Assembly: GCA_023333565.1 (NCBI GenBank)
Contig: JAJKFH010003680.1
Coordinates: 3,162,001 to 3,226,000 of the forward strand
Direction of reading: 5' to 3'
Length of the DNA: 64,000 nucleotides
Source: Puffinus mauretanicus
Taxonomy: Eukaryota > Chordata > Aves > Procellariiformes > Procellariidae
Of the stretch, positions 24,497 to 35,565 are shown piece after piece. The position numbers and the translations under genes are program-made. A model generated the notes under the pieces. That model was not told the DNA's origin. It saw nothing but the letters and a program-made list of their open reading frames with translations, and searched no databases. Position 1 is the first letter of the stretch. Every line of letters begins with the position of its first letter.

Positions 24497-25145
24497 AATA
24501 TAGAAAAAAATCGGCCAAGAAGAGACCTTGAGGAGTTTTTCTGGTGTAGGTTTCTCCATGATATCTGTTTTTCCAGCCTGCTTGCTATTCACATTCACCC
24601 TAAAGTGGGTCTGAATCTTCTTCTGGCTGCAGTTCAAGCTCACCTCTGTGCTCTTCACCACAGGCTGCAGGTTGCTCCTCCCTCCCTTCAGCAGATACTT
24701 GATGTGTTTGAAGACTGCTGGGCATCCCATCTGCTGGGGCATCAGCAGCTCCAGTCCCCCACTCCCTCCCTGTAGGTCATGTTCTCTACACTTCTGTTTT
24801 TCTCACGTTGTTCACATCCTCTCTCTCTTTGGTTTATTTTTCTCTTGAATCACATCGCCACTTGTGTTCAGCTTACAATCCACCAGCTCCCACTTTTCTT
24901 TTTTTCTTTTTCCTCTACATTTGCTGCCCAAACTGGTCTTTCTACGCCTTATTGGTGCAACCGCATATCTATGGTGCCTGGCAGTTGTCCCTACCGAATT
25001 GAGGTCTATTTCTCCAACTTGTCAAAATCATTTTGAATTCAAATCCTGTGCTCCAACATGTTTGTGGTTTCCCCCAGCGGGTGTCATCCACGGATTCAGT
25101 GAACAAACTTCTCTGTCATGCCAGTCATGCTAACCTGTTCATGCA
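24497..25145 (-). mobile_element. Ancient CR1/L3-type LINE copy
   Basis: Plus-strand reading starts with a degraded 3' end (ATATAGAA, then AAGAGACCTTGAGGAG at about 24518). It then follows the reversed element: CTGGCTGCAGTTCAAGCTCA (about 24623), TTTGAAGACTGCTGG (about 24706), TGTAGGTCATGTTCTCTACA (about 24771), TTCAGCTTACAATCCACCAG (about 24868), TCTCCAACTTGTCAAAATCA (about 25012), TTTTGAATTCAAATCCTGTG and GGTGTCATCC (about 25080). Order and orientation are consistent over 650 nt. Divergence is high, indicating an old L3-like CR1 lineage. No coding capacity remains. Confidence 0.78.
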
Positions 25146-25919
25146 AGCATGGCCCATAGCTGTAACATAATCATGCACTTGAAAAGGACCATGTCTTGAG
25201 CTCAGTGTGGCAGCATTCCTGTTCCCAGGTTGCAAGTAGATGCTCAGGCAAACAGTACAGAATCATAAATCTTTTGGTGATTTCTGAAGTCAATTCTCTC
25301 TGAACATACCACTGATGCTTGCAGATCATTGTACATGTACCTCTGTGGAAGCAGGGTGGTTTTTTATTTGTAGGAATACGACTGTCCTTTGCAGAAGGCA
25401 AATACCTGCATAAGGGTGCCAAAATGTCATGCCAAAAATGCCTGTATAGCTAATTTTGGGATGCTAGCCAAAAATCAAAAATAGTGTCATTGATTTCAGC
25501 AAACCGATTACACATCTTGCCTGACACACACCTTGTGAATAATCATGGAAAAATTTTGCGGGTGACACAAGAACCAAGTTTTGTTTGCACTTGCCAAATA
25601 AACGAAGAGTGAAGAAAGTCACATAAACTGCTCTGTGTTTACAGTACGGAAACAGGAAAAAAGGGTTTCAGTTTTGTAATAAGCTGCACGTAGCAAATTA
25701 TTTGCCTGACTAAAATTCATAGGAGTAAAAATATGTGTGGAACAATGATGGTCTAGAAGAATGGCCAAGCCCTTCATTCAACAGAGCAGTTATTGTAGCT
25801 GCATTAAAGATCACAGAAAGGAAAGATATGGTGATAGCCATATAACTAATCTGAAAATAAGTCAGTCCTTTTATTGCCTTTTAAAGTCGCTTTTTGGTCC
25901 TCCATTAAGTTCCAAATCA

Positions 25920-26250
25920 AAAAAACCTCTGCAAGTTTTTCTGATACATCCTTTTAGACTTTCCAAGACCCAGCCTAAATTTTCATTTGCCTAGATTCAC
26001 CCCAAACATTTTTACCACTGCAAACCATCTAAATTGTTGTTCCCTCTTCAAGGTAGTTAGCATTTCTACCTGACAAGACAGCATGTTATCATTTAGCTAA
26101 GTCCTTTTCTAAATCCTAAGCACATTTAGTTCTTTTAGCCTCCTTTGCAAAGCTGTGTCTCAAAAAATCCCTGGAGGAATTCGCTCCAATTTATCAGCAT
26201 TACTTTGATAATGAAGTGTCTATAAACAGACACACAACCTTCTCTATAAC
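25920..26250 (-). mobile_element. Ancient CR1/L3-type fragment
   Basis: Landmarks in reversed CR1 order are AGTTTTTCTGATAC (about 25935), CAGCCTAAATTTTC then CTAGATTCACCCC (about 25971-26003), GCATGTTATCA (about 26082), TTCTTTTAGCCTCCTTTGCA (about 26132) and AATTCGCTCCAATTTATC (about 26178). These cover consensus segments already present in the 24.5 kb copy, so it is a second insertion and not its continuation. It is weaker than the others because only short blocks match. Confidence 0.55.
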
Positions 26251-29200
26251 CAGTGAAACACAGGAACATTGCAGCTCAGAGCTCTGGCGCAAATGCTGAG
26301 ATTATCTCTTGCCATTCAGACACTAATATAACTCCTCCTCGTCGAAGGTTCAGCAAACCTACCCTCTTGGACTGACAGAGGTTCCCATATGCTTTCTGTA
26401 CGGACAAGGATGGGATGCAAATAGTCTCATACATGGCCACTTTCGTTTGCTGGCCCCAGAGGTGAGTATCCACCCACTGCCACGTCCACAGGGACAGCCT
26501 GTCCCCTGGACCTGGATACAAGCTCCCATCAGGCTTCTCTGGCTCCGTGGGGTGACACCTTAAGCCATATCTGTTTTGCAATGTATGTCCTGATACTGGA
26601 ATGACACGGATACAGTTGCCATGACAGTTTGTTCTCCATCCAAGGATGGTACGTTGAATGGACCCTTTTGCTTCTCCCATAGCAGCCTCTAAATCACCGT
26701 AGCAGACTGCACTGTGGGGTCCCATCACTGCAACGTGTGTGTCCACCCAGGTTCCTAAATCTGATGGACATATCCTCCTTGAAGGACCGTGGCACAAGTG
26801 TTTAGGTGATGGGGCTGGTCAAACCCCAACATTTTCCACTCGAAAGCCTCCGCTTTCCCATCAGCTGCTGTTGTGGTTTATTTTGGAGGGAGAAGCAAGA
26901 AGCCTGCCCTGGCCCTTGATTGCAGTATGCTGCATTGCTACCTGGTGCTGTTTCACTGCAATGATGTAATGCTGTAGAGAGCACATGTACCGACAGAGAC
27001 ATCTGCATCTGCATCACGCGAACACGTGCAGGGATAGCGGGGGGTGAACTGCCTTGTAAAGTGCTTTTTGCTCAGACACCTTCACCTTGCCTGTTTCTGC
27101 AGCCCCCATCCCTGGGGGACTGCGGATCCCACAGTTTGTCTGTAATGCACTGAAATCAGTAGGACTTGGGAGTCTGGAAACCGTTAAAAGTGGGGCTTTT
27201 TGCAACTCAGCAAAGCTGAAGCAGTGTCTCATGTAGGGTAAGCTGGTTAAACTCTCAGACCGTGGTTTGGCTCAACCCTGCCAACTGCGTCCACCCTGTT
27301 TGGCAGGCGCTCCCCCAAGACCCTGCCACGGCTGTCCTCCCCCCCTCCCCGGTCTCTGACTGACTGGGGAGGAGTTGTGGGGCCTGGGCTGGGGCTGCAG
27401 GAGGGACCGCTTCTCCCAGCCTCGGGGTGTCACCCCTTCTCTCCTGTCCCACCCCACCGATGGGCTGAGGGATGTCTGTTCCTCCTTCACTGCGGCTTTG
27501 GTGTCCGTTCTCTGCCTTCCCTCTTCTCCCCTCTCAAGGTCAGGTCCCCACCATTCCTTCCTCCCCTTCTCTGCCTTCATCTTCCTCAGTGTTTTGGAGT
27601 GTCTCCCTGTCTCAGACCCTCTCCACCCCATTCAGATATCAGCCTGACCCTTTGCAGCGCACCTTGTCTCTTCCCATCCTTTTCATCACCTTCCCTCCCC
27701 CGTACGGCTGCTCCTCTGGGACAGCCGCCACCGACTTCATCCCTTCCCCCCCGTCCCGCCTCTCTCCCGCACAGCGCAGGGATGCTGCCACGGCAGGAGG
27801 GCTGGGAGGGAAGGACTCAAGGATGGATCGACTTCAGCCGCAGAGGCAGGGGACCAGCAGGCGGGCAGGCATTTCTGCAGCACCCTCTGAATTTCTCCTG
27901 CAAACAGGCAGTTGCTTTATGTCAGGACAGACCGTGTGCCTGGCGGTGGCTGATCTGCGTGAGTACAGCCTACAAGAGAGATGTGGCTCGGAGTTTTGTT
28001 GCCACTCCAGTAAATAAAAAGCAGACCCTTTTATCATTTGAAGTGGCTTGTTTTTCATCCGGAGGTATGTGGAATTCAAACAGGACAATAAACTTCAGTC
28101 TCTCCTCTTTAACAGGCTTTGCCCTGTAAAATGCAGCCAGACCTACCATGCCAAGACTCATGTGATGCGAGGGTCAGGCAGGGATCACTCTTCATTAGCA
28201 GCAGTAAAAAGCCAGCCCTGCCTTTCTCTTCCAGGCAATTCCCGGCTTTGGTGCGGCCAAAGGGAGACCATTAACTGGGAAGGCACGGACCTACCCCGGG
28301 GTAGCAGCTTTCCACAAGACATGGAGGGGAAATTCCCCTCCGTGCATTCCCCAGCGCTGCTTTGCACTCTCTCTGCCGACACTCCGGTCACCCAAGTGCA
28401 ACCCAGCCTTCGGGGCTGGGTTTAAGCTCATGCACCAAAAATCCTGGAGCTGCTGGGACGCAGACCCACAGCCCCGTGTCCCCACGAGTCACCTCTGCTA
28501 GACGTGGTGAAACCCAACAGCAAGCCAGAAGGCATCACGGGGGTTGTTAATGACTCGGCTGCCACTGCTCGATTTGCTGGGGCTTGCTTGCTTTTTTAGG
28601 CAAGCGTTAGAGAAACTGTGGGCCAGATCCAGCTTGCTCTGCAAGGGGCGAGACGCCTTTTGCAGACATCAGTGAGAGAAGGAGCCGTCCCACTCAGAAA
28701 CCACTACGTGTGCAAGTGCCACAGCAGGGTTTTATAGACTCAGCTGCAGGAGTGCAGCCTTTAGCCTGTCCCATCTCCTTCCCTGCATGATTTATTTTCC
28801 ACGAAGCTTTGAAGCAAAAGTCTGCCGTGATTTCAAGAGAAGAATCCATGAAAATAATTTAAAGTCGGAGGAGGGCACTGTTAATTTGGGGTGTGCTTAT
28901 TTATAGTTTGGTATTAACAAGTATAAAACACGTGGACAGTCGCAGAATACAGAATGGCTTTTGCAAGCGGGTATTGGAGGCGATATCCCTCTGCCTCAGC
29001 GACTGGTCCTGCTGCTTTCTCCGGCTGAGGAGGTTTGCATGCAGGTCCTCTGGGGATCGGTGTGGGATGGGAGCTCCAGCTCTCGGCTCCGAATCGCAGT
29101 GTGTCCGTGCTGATGAAGCCACGGCTTTCAGCGGAAACCACAAAAATGACAATCTCCTTCCTGTAACCCTCCAATGTTATCTGCTCTCTCTCTGTTTCCC

Positions 29201-32200
29201 TGCCCTCATCCCATTGCTTTTACTTCTTGGATCACATATTAACATTGCTGTAAAGCCAGGTTACTGTTTTAGCCTGTTGTAATTAACCAGCATGACTTTT
29301 TAATCTATTAATTTATAATTGAAAACTAATAATAGCATACACTGGGGTTTGTCTGGTGTTTTGGATCAGGTCTTTTAGCTAGCAGGGGGATGAGACAGTA
29401 AAATAGGATCACCTCCTAATCCCATGCAGCTCACTGCCATGCCAGGCACCCCTGAGGGTATCAGCAGAGCTGTGGATGCTGAGTGCAAAGCTACCTTTAA
29501 ATTGCAGGAATGATCCCTCCAAAATCTCTAGCAGTCACGATGGTGAAGAGCAGCTTGGTCCACCAGGCAGGGCACAGGTTTGGGACCCTTAATTAGAAAA
29601 AGTCTATTTACCCAGCTCCAAGTAGTTTAACAAACTGTTTCTTCATTTAGCTTCCTAATACCAGAGGCCAATTATATGTTGGCTGAGAGGGGAAGGAGAG
29701 CTACTTGGCGTGAGGAGGAGGGGATGAGTGTGCTGGAGAAGCTCCGGGAGAAAGAAAAACCACATCAAGACTGTCTGCCTTCCCCATCCTAAATTACTGC
29801 ACACGGAGAGGAATATGCCAGGGGTTGGGTAAGAGCAATGCAGGAGGCTGCCTCGTGTTGGAATATTTTTCTTTGCCTTGGGTGAGTAAATAATAATCTG
29901 TTTTGGAAAATATGTTTAGAGACACTGTCTAGCGCAGAGGCTGCGGGAGGAAAGCCGAACGCGTTTGCCAAGACGGACGCACGGACACAGTTCAGCTTCA
30001 AGGAGGTCTGAGGTTGAGAGAGCTGCTGGGGATGGAGGGCTTGTGGGGATGGAGAGCTGGGGGCACCTCCAAGGGAGCCTCCAGCCACATGGTTTGGATT
30101 GTAGCCCCCAGGGACCTGCTGAAGGTCCTTCATCTGATGGGAACGGTGGCAGGCAGAGGTTTGCTGGAGCATTTTCAGTCCGCAGAGCAAATCTCAGGTG
30201 GGCATATTGCTCACCGATGCTGCCATGTCCTTTGCACTCGCAGGAGCAAACTTGTGGTTGATGGAAAGACATGGCTGCACCCACCAGAAGACATGGTGGC
30301 GTTGCTAAAAGAGAGGTCCCACGTGGGCACACTTGCACGGGGGCAGCTCAGAGTGAGGGGGAGGTGAAAGAGTGAATTTAAGGGTAAAGGTTAGCGAGGC
30401 CAGCAATGAAAAGGGGAATGACCTGAAACTGCATCGATGGCGGGTGCGGTTGTCAGCGTGTAGCTGTGGTCAGGAACATGAAATTATGTAGGAAATGGAA
30501 GGGGGCAAACAGCAAGGAGCGCGGGGTAGGATTGCACTATTTATTTTAGACACCTCAAAGCTGGATGCCTACATCGGAGCCAGCCCCCCCTCAGCTCCTC
30601 CATGTCAAGACAAAATCCCAAGTGGTCCGTCAGGCGATTCGCTTGCCATGCTTTGGGTGGGAGGAAAGTGTCCCTGGTGGGTCCCTGTTTCTCTCCCTTG
30701 GCTACAGGTAGACTCTGAGGATGAAGCACCTAAGGTGGGTGTTGCACTTCTGCTCTTTCCCTCACAGTGCAAAGCCTCATCCAACGAGATAGTTTTGCAG
30801 CCACAGTCCAGCTGACATTTGAACGTGGACGAGCTGAGAGCACATCAGTGTCTGGGCATGTGTCTAGGGGCTCCTTGGACTTCAAAGGACTGGAGACCAC
30901 CCTCCTTCCAGCAAAGCAAGCTCTCCAAACAGCTGTAGAGCGGAGAGAGGCCAAATCGGAAACCCTGCCAGCCCCTGACAATATGTGATCTATGTGCAGT
31001 TTAATGTTTGATGGCTGATGTCAAAGAGAATTCAGCTAAAGGCAGGAAGAGAAACACAAGGAAAACAAGGGTAGCCGTGCAGGGAGCCAGCTTTATGACT
31101 AATGCTACCTTCTGAGTAATGCTTAAACTGAAACATAAATAACAATAAATCCAGTTCCACTCCATCCGGAGGACAAAGCAGAGCCCACTTTGCTTGGCCA
31201 AAACAGGCCTCAGTGTTTAACCACAAGAAAATCCTCCTGAAGTTTTATTACTTACTGTAAGGACTGTAAAAGCCCCTTGATTAGGAAATACAGCTTCTAG
31301 TGGATTTACAGCATGAGCTCTTGGACGGACCGTTTCCCATTTGGTTGCATTTTGGGAGCTGGGACAAGACGAGATGCTGGTTAGTACTGGGGGATGTGTT
31401 TCCATCTAAGCTCGTGCCCGGTCCTGTCCCACTAGCCTTCCCTGAAGCTCTTTGGACAAGTGGCAAAGCTGAGACCCCCAGTTCTTGTCTCATTTTAAGC
31501 TCCCAAACAGCAGCTCATTCAGCTCATGCTGCTTTGCTGCCCAACACAGGTCTGGATGGGGACGCTCTTCTGCCACCTTTGCAACTGCTCCTTCGTGAAG
31601 CCTGGACCTCCCTGGGCATTTGGCTCTGAGATCGGCACATACCTCTCTCTTTGTGAGACCTGCTGCAAAAAAGTACTCACTGCATCTGGCTGTCTGCTGC
31701 TGAGCATTGCATCTTCTGTGTTGGGTTTACTGACACCTTTGGAACACTGTGGGGTTTTTTTGGATCACAGATTGCTTTGTCTGTTTAAAAAAAGGATGAC
31801 TTTCTGCCAAAGAATGACATCTCTGATGGCTCGGGGTAGATGGACGCTCCTCCATGGTGGAACAGCATGGTCAGCTGAAGGCAGGCAGTGGAGTGTCCTG
31901 GGGGATGGGATTTGGCTGGAGAATGCAGAGCAAGATCCAGAAAGATGCACGAGACACTGCAGAGCGTTTCTGGAATTAAAAAAAAAAAAAGGGAAGAAAC
32001 AAAAACCTATTAGTTTTCAGCCCAGAATTCTCAGAATTTTGATTTTCTATGAGAAAAACATTAAGTTTCTCCTGATCCTCTCCCAGGGCATGGGAGTTGT
32101 ATCTTTTTTCTGCCTAGGTCTATTATGTGTCCATTTGTGATCTCTCAGCACTGTGTGCTGGGGTAGATCATGGGGCTCCTAGCCTTCCCAGGTGCAGGGA

Positions 32201-32487
32201 ACACCAGAACAGGTCAACCCAGTGGTTCCTGAGACACCAGAATTAGGAAGAAAATGCCTGAAATCCTATGTCTTGTGATTCTTGGATATTGGGAGCCTGA
32301 TTTCTGAAGCAGTATCATAAATGGGTGATTAGGGGAGCTTCTAAGGAGAGCCTGGCTTTCTCCCCTCTCCCCTCCCTTGGGAGGTATAAATCCAAATGCT
32401 GTCTATAAGAAATGCAAAATAATCCTTCTGCTTCGTGTACGTAGCCAGAGAACCGCATCCAGCGGGCACCGCCTTTAAAGAGAGATG
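26251..32487. other. Unique sequence, no gene recognised
   Basis: The stretch contains a Trp/Cys-rich 173-codon minus-strand ORF (26276-26797, see findings) and a pyrimidine-rich plus-strand segment at 27.3-27.8 kb. The latter produces a 250-codon Pro/Ser/Leu-rich ORF that I regard as composition-driven. There is an AT-rich block at 29.16-29.35 kb with several TAATT cores and a 13-A run at 31978-31990. No splice-supported exon could be argued. Confidence 0.5.
31978..31990 (+). repeat. A13 homopolymer run
   Basis: Thirteen uninterrupted A residues occur. Upstream sequence shows no recognisable cDNA or SINE body, so this is a simple run and not a demonstrated retrotransposon tail. Confidence 0.9.
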
Positions 32488-32780
32488 ATGATCAGCAGAA
32501 GGCGGTCCAGAGGCGATCGGCGAAAGTGATCAGAGGTCTCAAAAACACGACCTGTGGGGAAAGGCTGCGAGAACTGGGCTTGTTTAGTCTAGAAGCGATG
32601 GAGGGGAGACGTGATAACAGCCCTCAGCTATGCGAGAAGTTGCTGCAGAGAGAAGGGAATAAACTGTTCTCCACGTCGCTGGGTACCAGCGAAGGGTAAT
32701 TTAGAGTAATTTAGGAAGAACATCCTGATGGGAGAGTAGGGAAGTCCCAGGTTTGGCACTGGAGAAGATTTGGGGTCTTA
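32488..32780 (+). mobile_element. Old CR1 fragment, ORF2 C-terminal region
   Basis: The stretch keeps the CR1 order in sense orientation: GCGGTCCAGAGGCGATC (about 32504), GTGATCAGAGGTCTC (about 32525), GAGAACTGGGCTTGTTTAGT (about 32568), GGAGGGGAGACGTGATAACA (about 32600), AAACTGTTCTCC (about 32661), TAGGAAGAACATCCTG (about 32712) and TTTGGCACTGGAGAAG (about 32754). It has many substitutions and frame-breaking gaps. Both ends are missing, so age is substantial. The corresponding protein region lies just before the ORF2 stop. Confidence 0.8.
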
Positions 32781-34131
32781 CCTGTGCTTGGGGGCCCAGC
32801 CAGGCTGGTGCCCACAAGGGACATAGGGTGGCATGATCTGGCAGGGGATGGCTGATGCCATCACCTGGGGTCCCTCCAGCCCTGTGCTCTCAGATGGAAA
32901 TCTTTCAGCCCACGGTTCCTTTTCAGAAAGGTTGGTAGGTGAACCCCATTAGGTACCACTGTGATGCCCACGAACACCAGACCACCGACACGGATCCCTG
33001 AGCTCCTCCTATGAACAGATTTATAGGCACCGAGAGGAGGAGCAGGGACCTGCTGAGCCCCAGCCCCACCACATGTCCCGACAAGGGAAAGGCAGCAGGA
33101 GCTGCAGAGGAAGAGCATGTCACGATGCATGTCCCGGCAGGCACGGCTGAAGCCGTGCTGGCTGTCTATGCAGACTGCAATGCACTGTAGAGTACCAGCA
33201 AGAAAAGACCTCAATAATTTCTGGAAAGGAGAGAGGCTGACATTTCTAATTCCTGCTTCGTCTCTCTCAGTCCCAGCCATGGCAGGACACCTCCGGGGTC
33301 GACACTTGCTCCCAGCCCTCACTGGGAGAAAGCGTCAGTGTCTGGATCCAGCACGGAGAACCCGTGTTCGGAGGTCTGGGGAGAGCATGTGGTTTTGACG
33401 AGGAGGCCAAGCGCTTTGGAAGCGAATACTTTAACTGGGTGGTCCTTAAAAAAATAAAAATGAGGGAGAGCAAGAGATAACACGTCCAGTTGGAGCACAC
33501 GCCGTGGCTATACAACTGAAGATTTTATTGCTCGTCCGGGACGCAGGCAGACCTGTACGGGGGTTACGCTGCTTGTCACGGCCACCCATGGATCTGTGGA
33601 TTTGGGTGACAAAGTGCGTTGGGTCACCAGCAGCTTTGTGGCATCTCAGTTTAAGAGCTGTAATCCCGGCTGGATCAGAGTAACTTTGCCGAGAGAGCAG
33701 AGTCCAGCAAGCCCGACTGCAGCGGAGTCCTGGGTATTGCTCCTTCCCCGAGTTTTTGTTCTCAAACCCGTGACTAAAAGCAGCAAGTTTGAGTGCATTT
33801 CTTTCAGATCTGCGTCAGTGCTTTTCCCAACAGTTTGGCAAGCAGCATAAACATCCATCTGCAGTTGTCACTGGTAGCAGCGCACATCATCTGGAGAGGA
33901 ACTGGCTGCTCTCAGACACCCAATCACACAAGGAGCAAACAGTTGCTTTACTTCTGAGTGGGGCTACACAAACCATTAGGCACCTCATTAATCTTGTGTT
34001 TAATTCTTTGCATGAGGCTCACTGGAAGAGGGAATAAATTTCTACATTTTAATTATTGGGGGAATAACTAGAGTAGCCTTCCTAACTCCTTTTCATCCCT
34101 TGCTGTTGCACTATAAAACATGGAAGATGGC

Positions 34132-34158
34132 AAAGTTGTCAAAGTTGTCAAAGTTGTC
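34132..34158. repeat. Three-copy 9-mer tandem repeat
   Basis: AAAGTTGTC is repeated three times perfectly. Because the unit is a multiple of three it makes a Lys-Val-Val repeat in one frame, but there is no evidence of a coding gene. Confidence 0.97.
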
Positions 34159-35529
34159 CCTGCAGTCCCTCGGTGTTTCCCCCCACCTCTGAGCACTGCA
34201 CAGCCCGCGGGTGGCAGGGAGCAAAGACCGACACTGGCTCCAGCGAGTCCTGAAACCGGTCGCTCCCGCATCACCGGAGAGACCCAGGCAAAGCAGCTGG
34301 ACACGAGCTCCGCTGCCTCCACCTCCTCACCACCACCATGCACCCTTGGGGCTGCAAATGCACCAAAACCCCAGTTGTCCCCTCTCCCCCTGCATGGGGC
34401 GTTGGGAACCGGTTCGAGGAGCTCAGACGGGAGCGAATCGCTCTGCTCTGACAGATGTCTTCAGGCTGTCACGGGTCTTAGTTCTGGAAAGGGCACTGGC
34501 AGGGTACGAGCAAAGGTCACAGCTTTGGCTTTCCTGGGCTCCATCACAGCTTTTGTCCCTTCCTAGACCTGCAGGAACGTTCAAAGTCAGCTCTGGATAG
34601 AGTCAAATTGCTCCAACGCAGTTTTGGCACTTGCCATGTCCTGCCCAGCACCCCTGGCCCCAGGCAGGGCTGCAAGCATCCCAGACCTGCTGGGACAACA
34701 CGCTACCGGTGCAGCATCGGGGGACTGCCCGGGCGGTGCTCACATCTCAGCTCCATCAGCAGGGATTTTTCCCTTCAAGGCCCTTCTTTCGCTTCCTCGC
34801 CTTGTCTCTTTTGCTGCTCTGGTTTAATAACTGATTTTTAACTGGCAAAAATGAAGTGCAGCCACATGCCGAAATGGAGCTGAGCCTGATGCAGTCCGTC
34901 CTGCCTGCGCATCCTCACTTGGAGAAGGAGAACAGCCTGCAGACTGTACACCGTGACTGCGGTTCACGGCCGCAGCTGCCTGTCACAGTATGACGGTATC
35001 GTGGCAGGGGACACTGACACAGGCTGCCAAACCATGCTTCACGGGGCTAATTAGATCAATACAGCCGGGGCTGCTGGCGCTCACAAGCATGCAGCAGTTG
35101 TTTCTTCTGCACAAACACAAAACGTCGGCTTTGCGAGGAAAGACGCACGACCCAGCGGGCACGGAGGAGCCCCGGCCCCGGCACTGAGCCACTTCTCTGA
35201 TTAGCACGTGGGACTGTTCGTTAGCGTAGAACTACATCCCTGGGTCCTCACAGCACCCCCAGCAAACAGCTCAGCTCTGGGAGACTTCGTGCCCCAGGGC
35301 TGGCTCAGGCGATGAGTCCCCCGGGGAAGTTTTTGTTAATTATCCTCAGCCTGCCTCCAGAAAAGACATCTTGGGGGAACATCATCCCCAAGCTTCCTGC
35401 TGCCGATCAGGGTCATGGGGGCAGCCAGAAATAGTTTAATGTGGCATTTGGCTGGCAACGAGGACCATTCCAGGAGGGCTGGAATGCTCAGGACTTCCAC
35501 GTGAGCCCACCTCTGCTGACGACCATGGA

Positions 35530-35565
35530 CTTGTGCTGATTTACACCAGTGGCAGATATGAGGCT
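35530..35565. repeat. Possible MITE-like palindromic repeat arm
   Basis: GCTGATTTACACCAG followed by TGGCAGATATGAGGC resembles the arm of the palindromic repeat seen better at 41.08 kb. Only about 30 nt align, so chance resemblance remains possible. Confidence 0.35.

Noticed and set aside
26560..26640. LQNR-like motif suggesting a retroviral envelope immunosuppressive segment in the 26.5 kb ORF
   Set aside because: Only a few residues resemble it. The downstream cysteine motif, a membrane anchor and LTRs are all absent.
27377..28129. 250-codon plus-strand ORF
   Set aside because: Its first half is Pro/Ser/Leu-rich because the DNA is pyrimidine-rich. A second frame is also open over the same stretch (27472-28017), and no domain is visible.
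28619..28660. Possible MITE-like arm starting GGGCCAGATCC
   Set aside because: Similarity stops after 11 nt and the GGTGTAAATC part is missing.
31526..32140. 204-codon plus-strand ORF
   Set aside because: It runs through an A13 homopolymer giving a Lys run and has no family resemblance. It is probably a chance frame.
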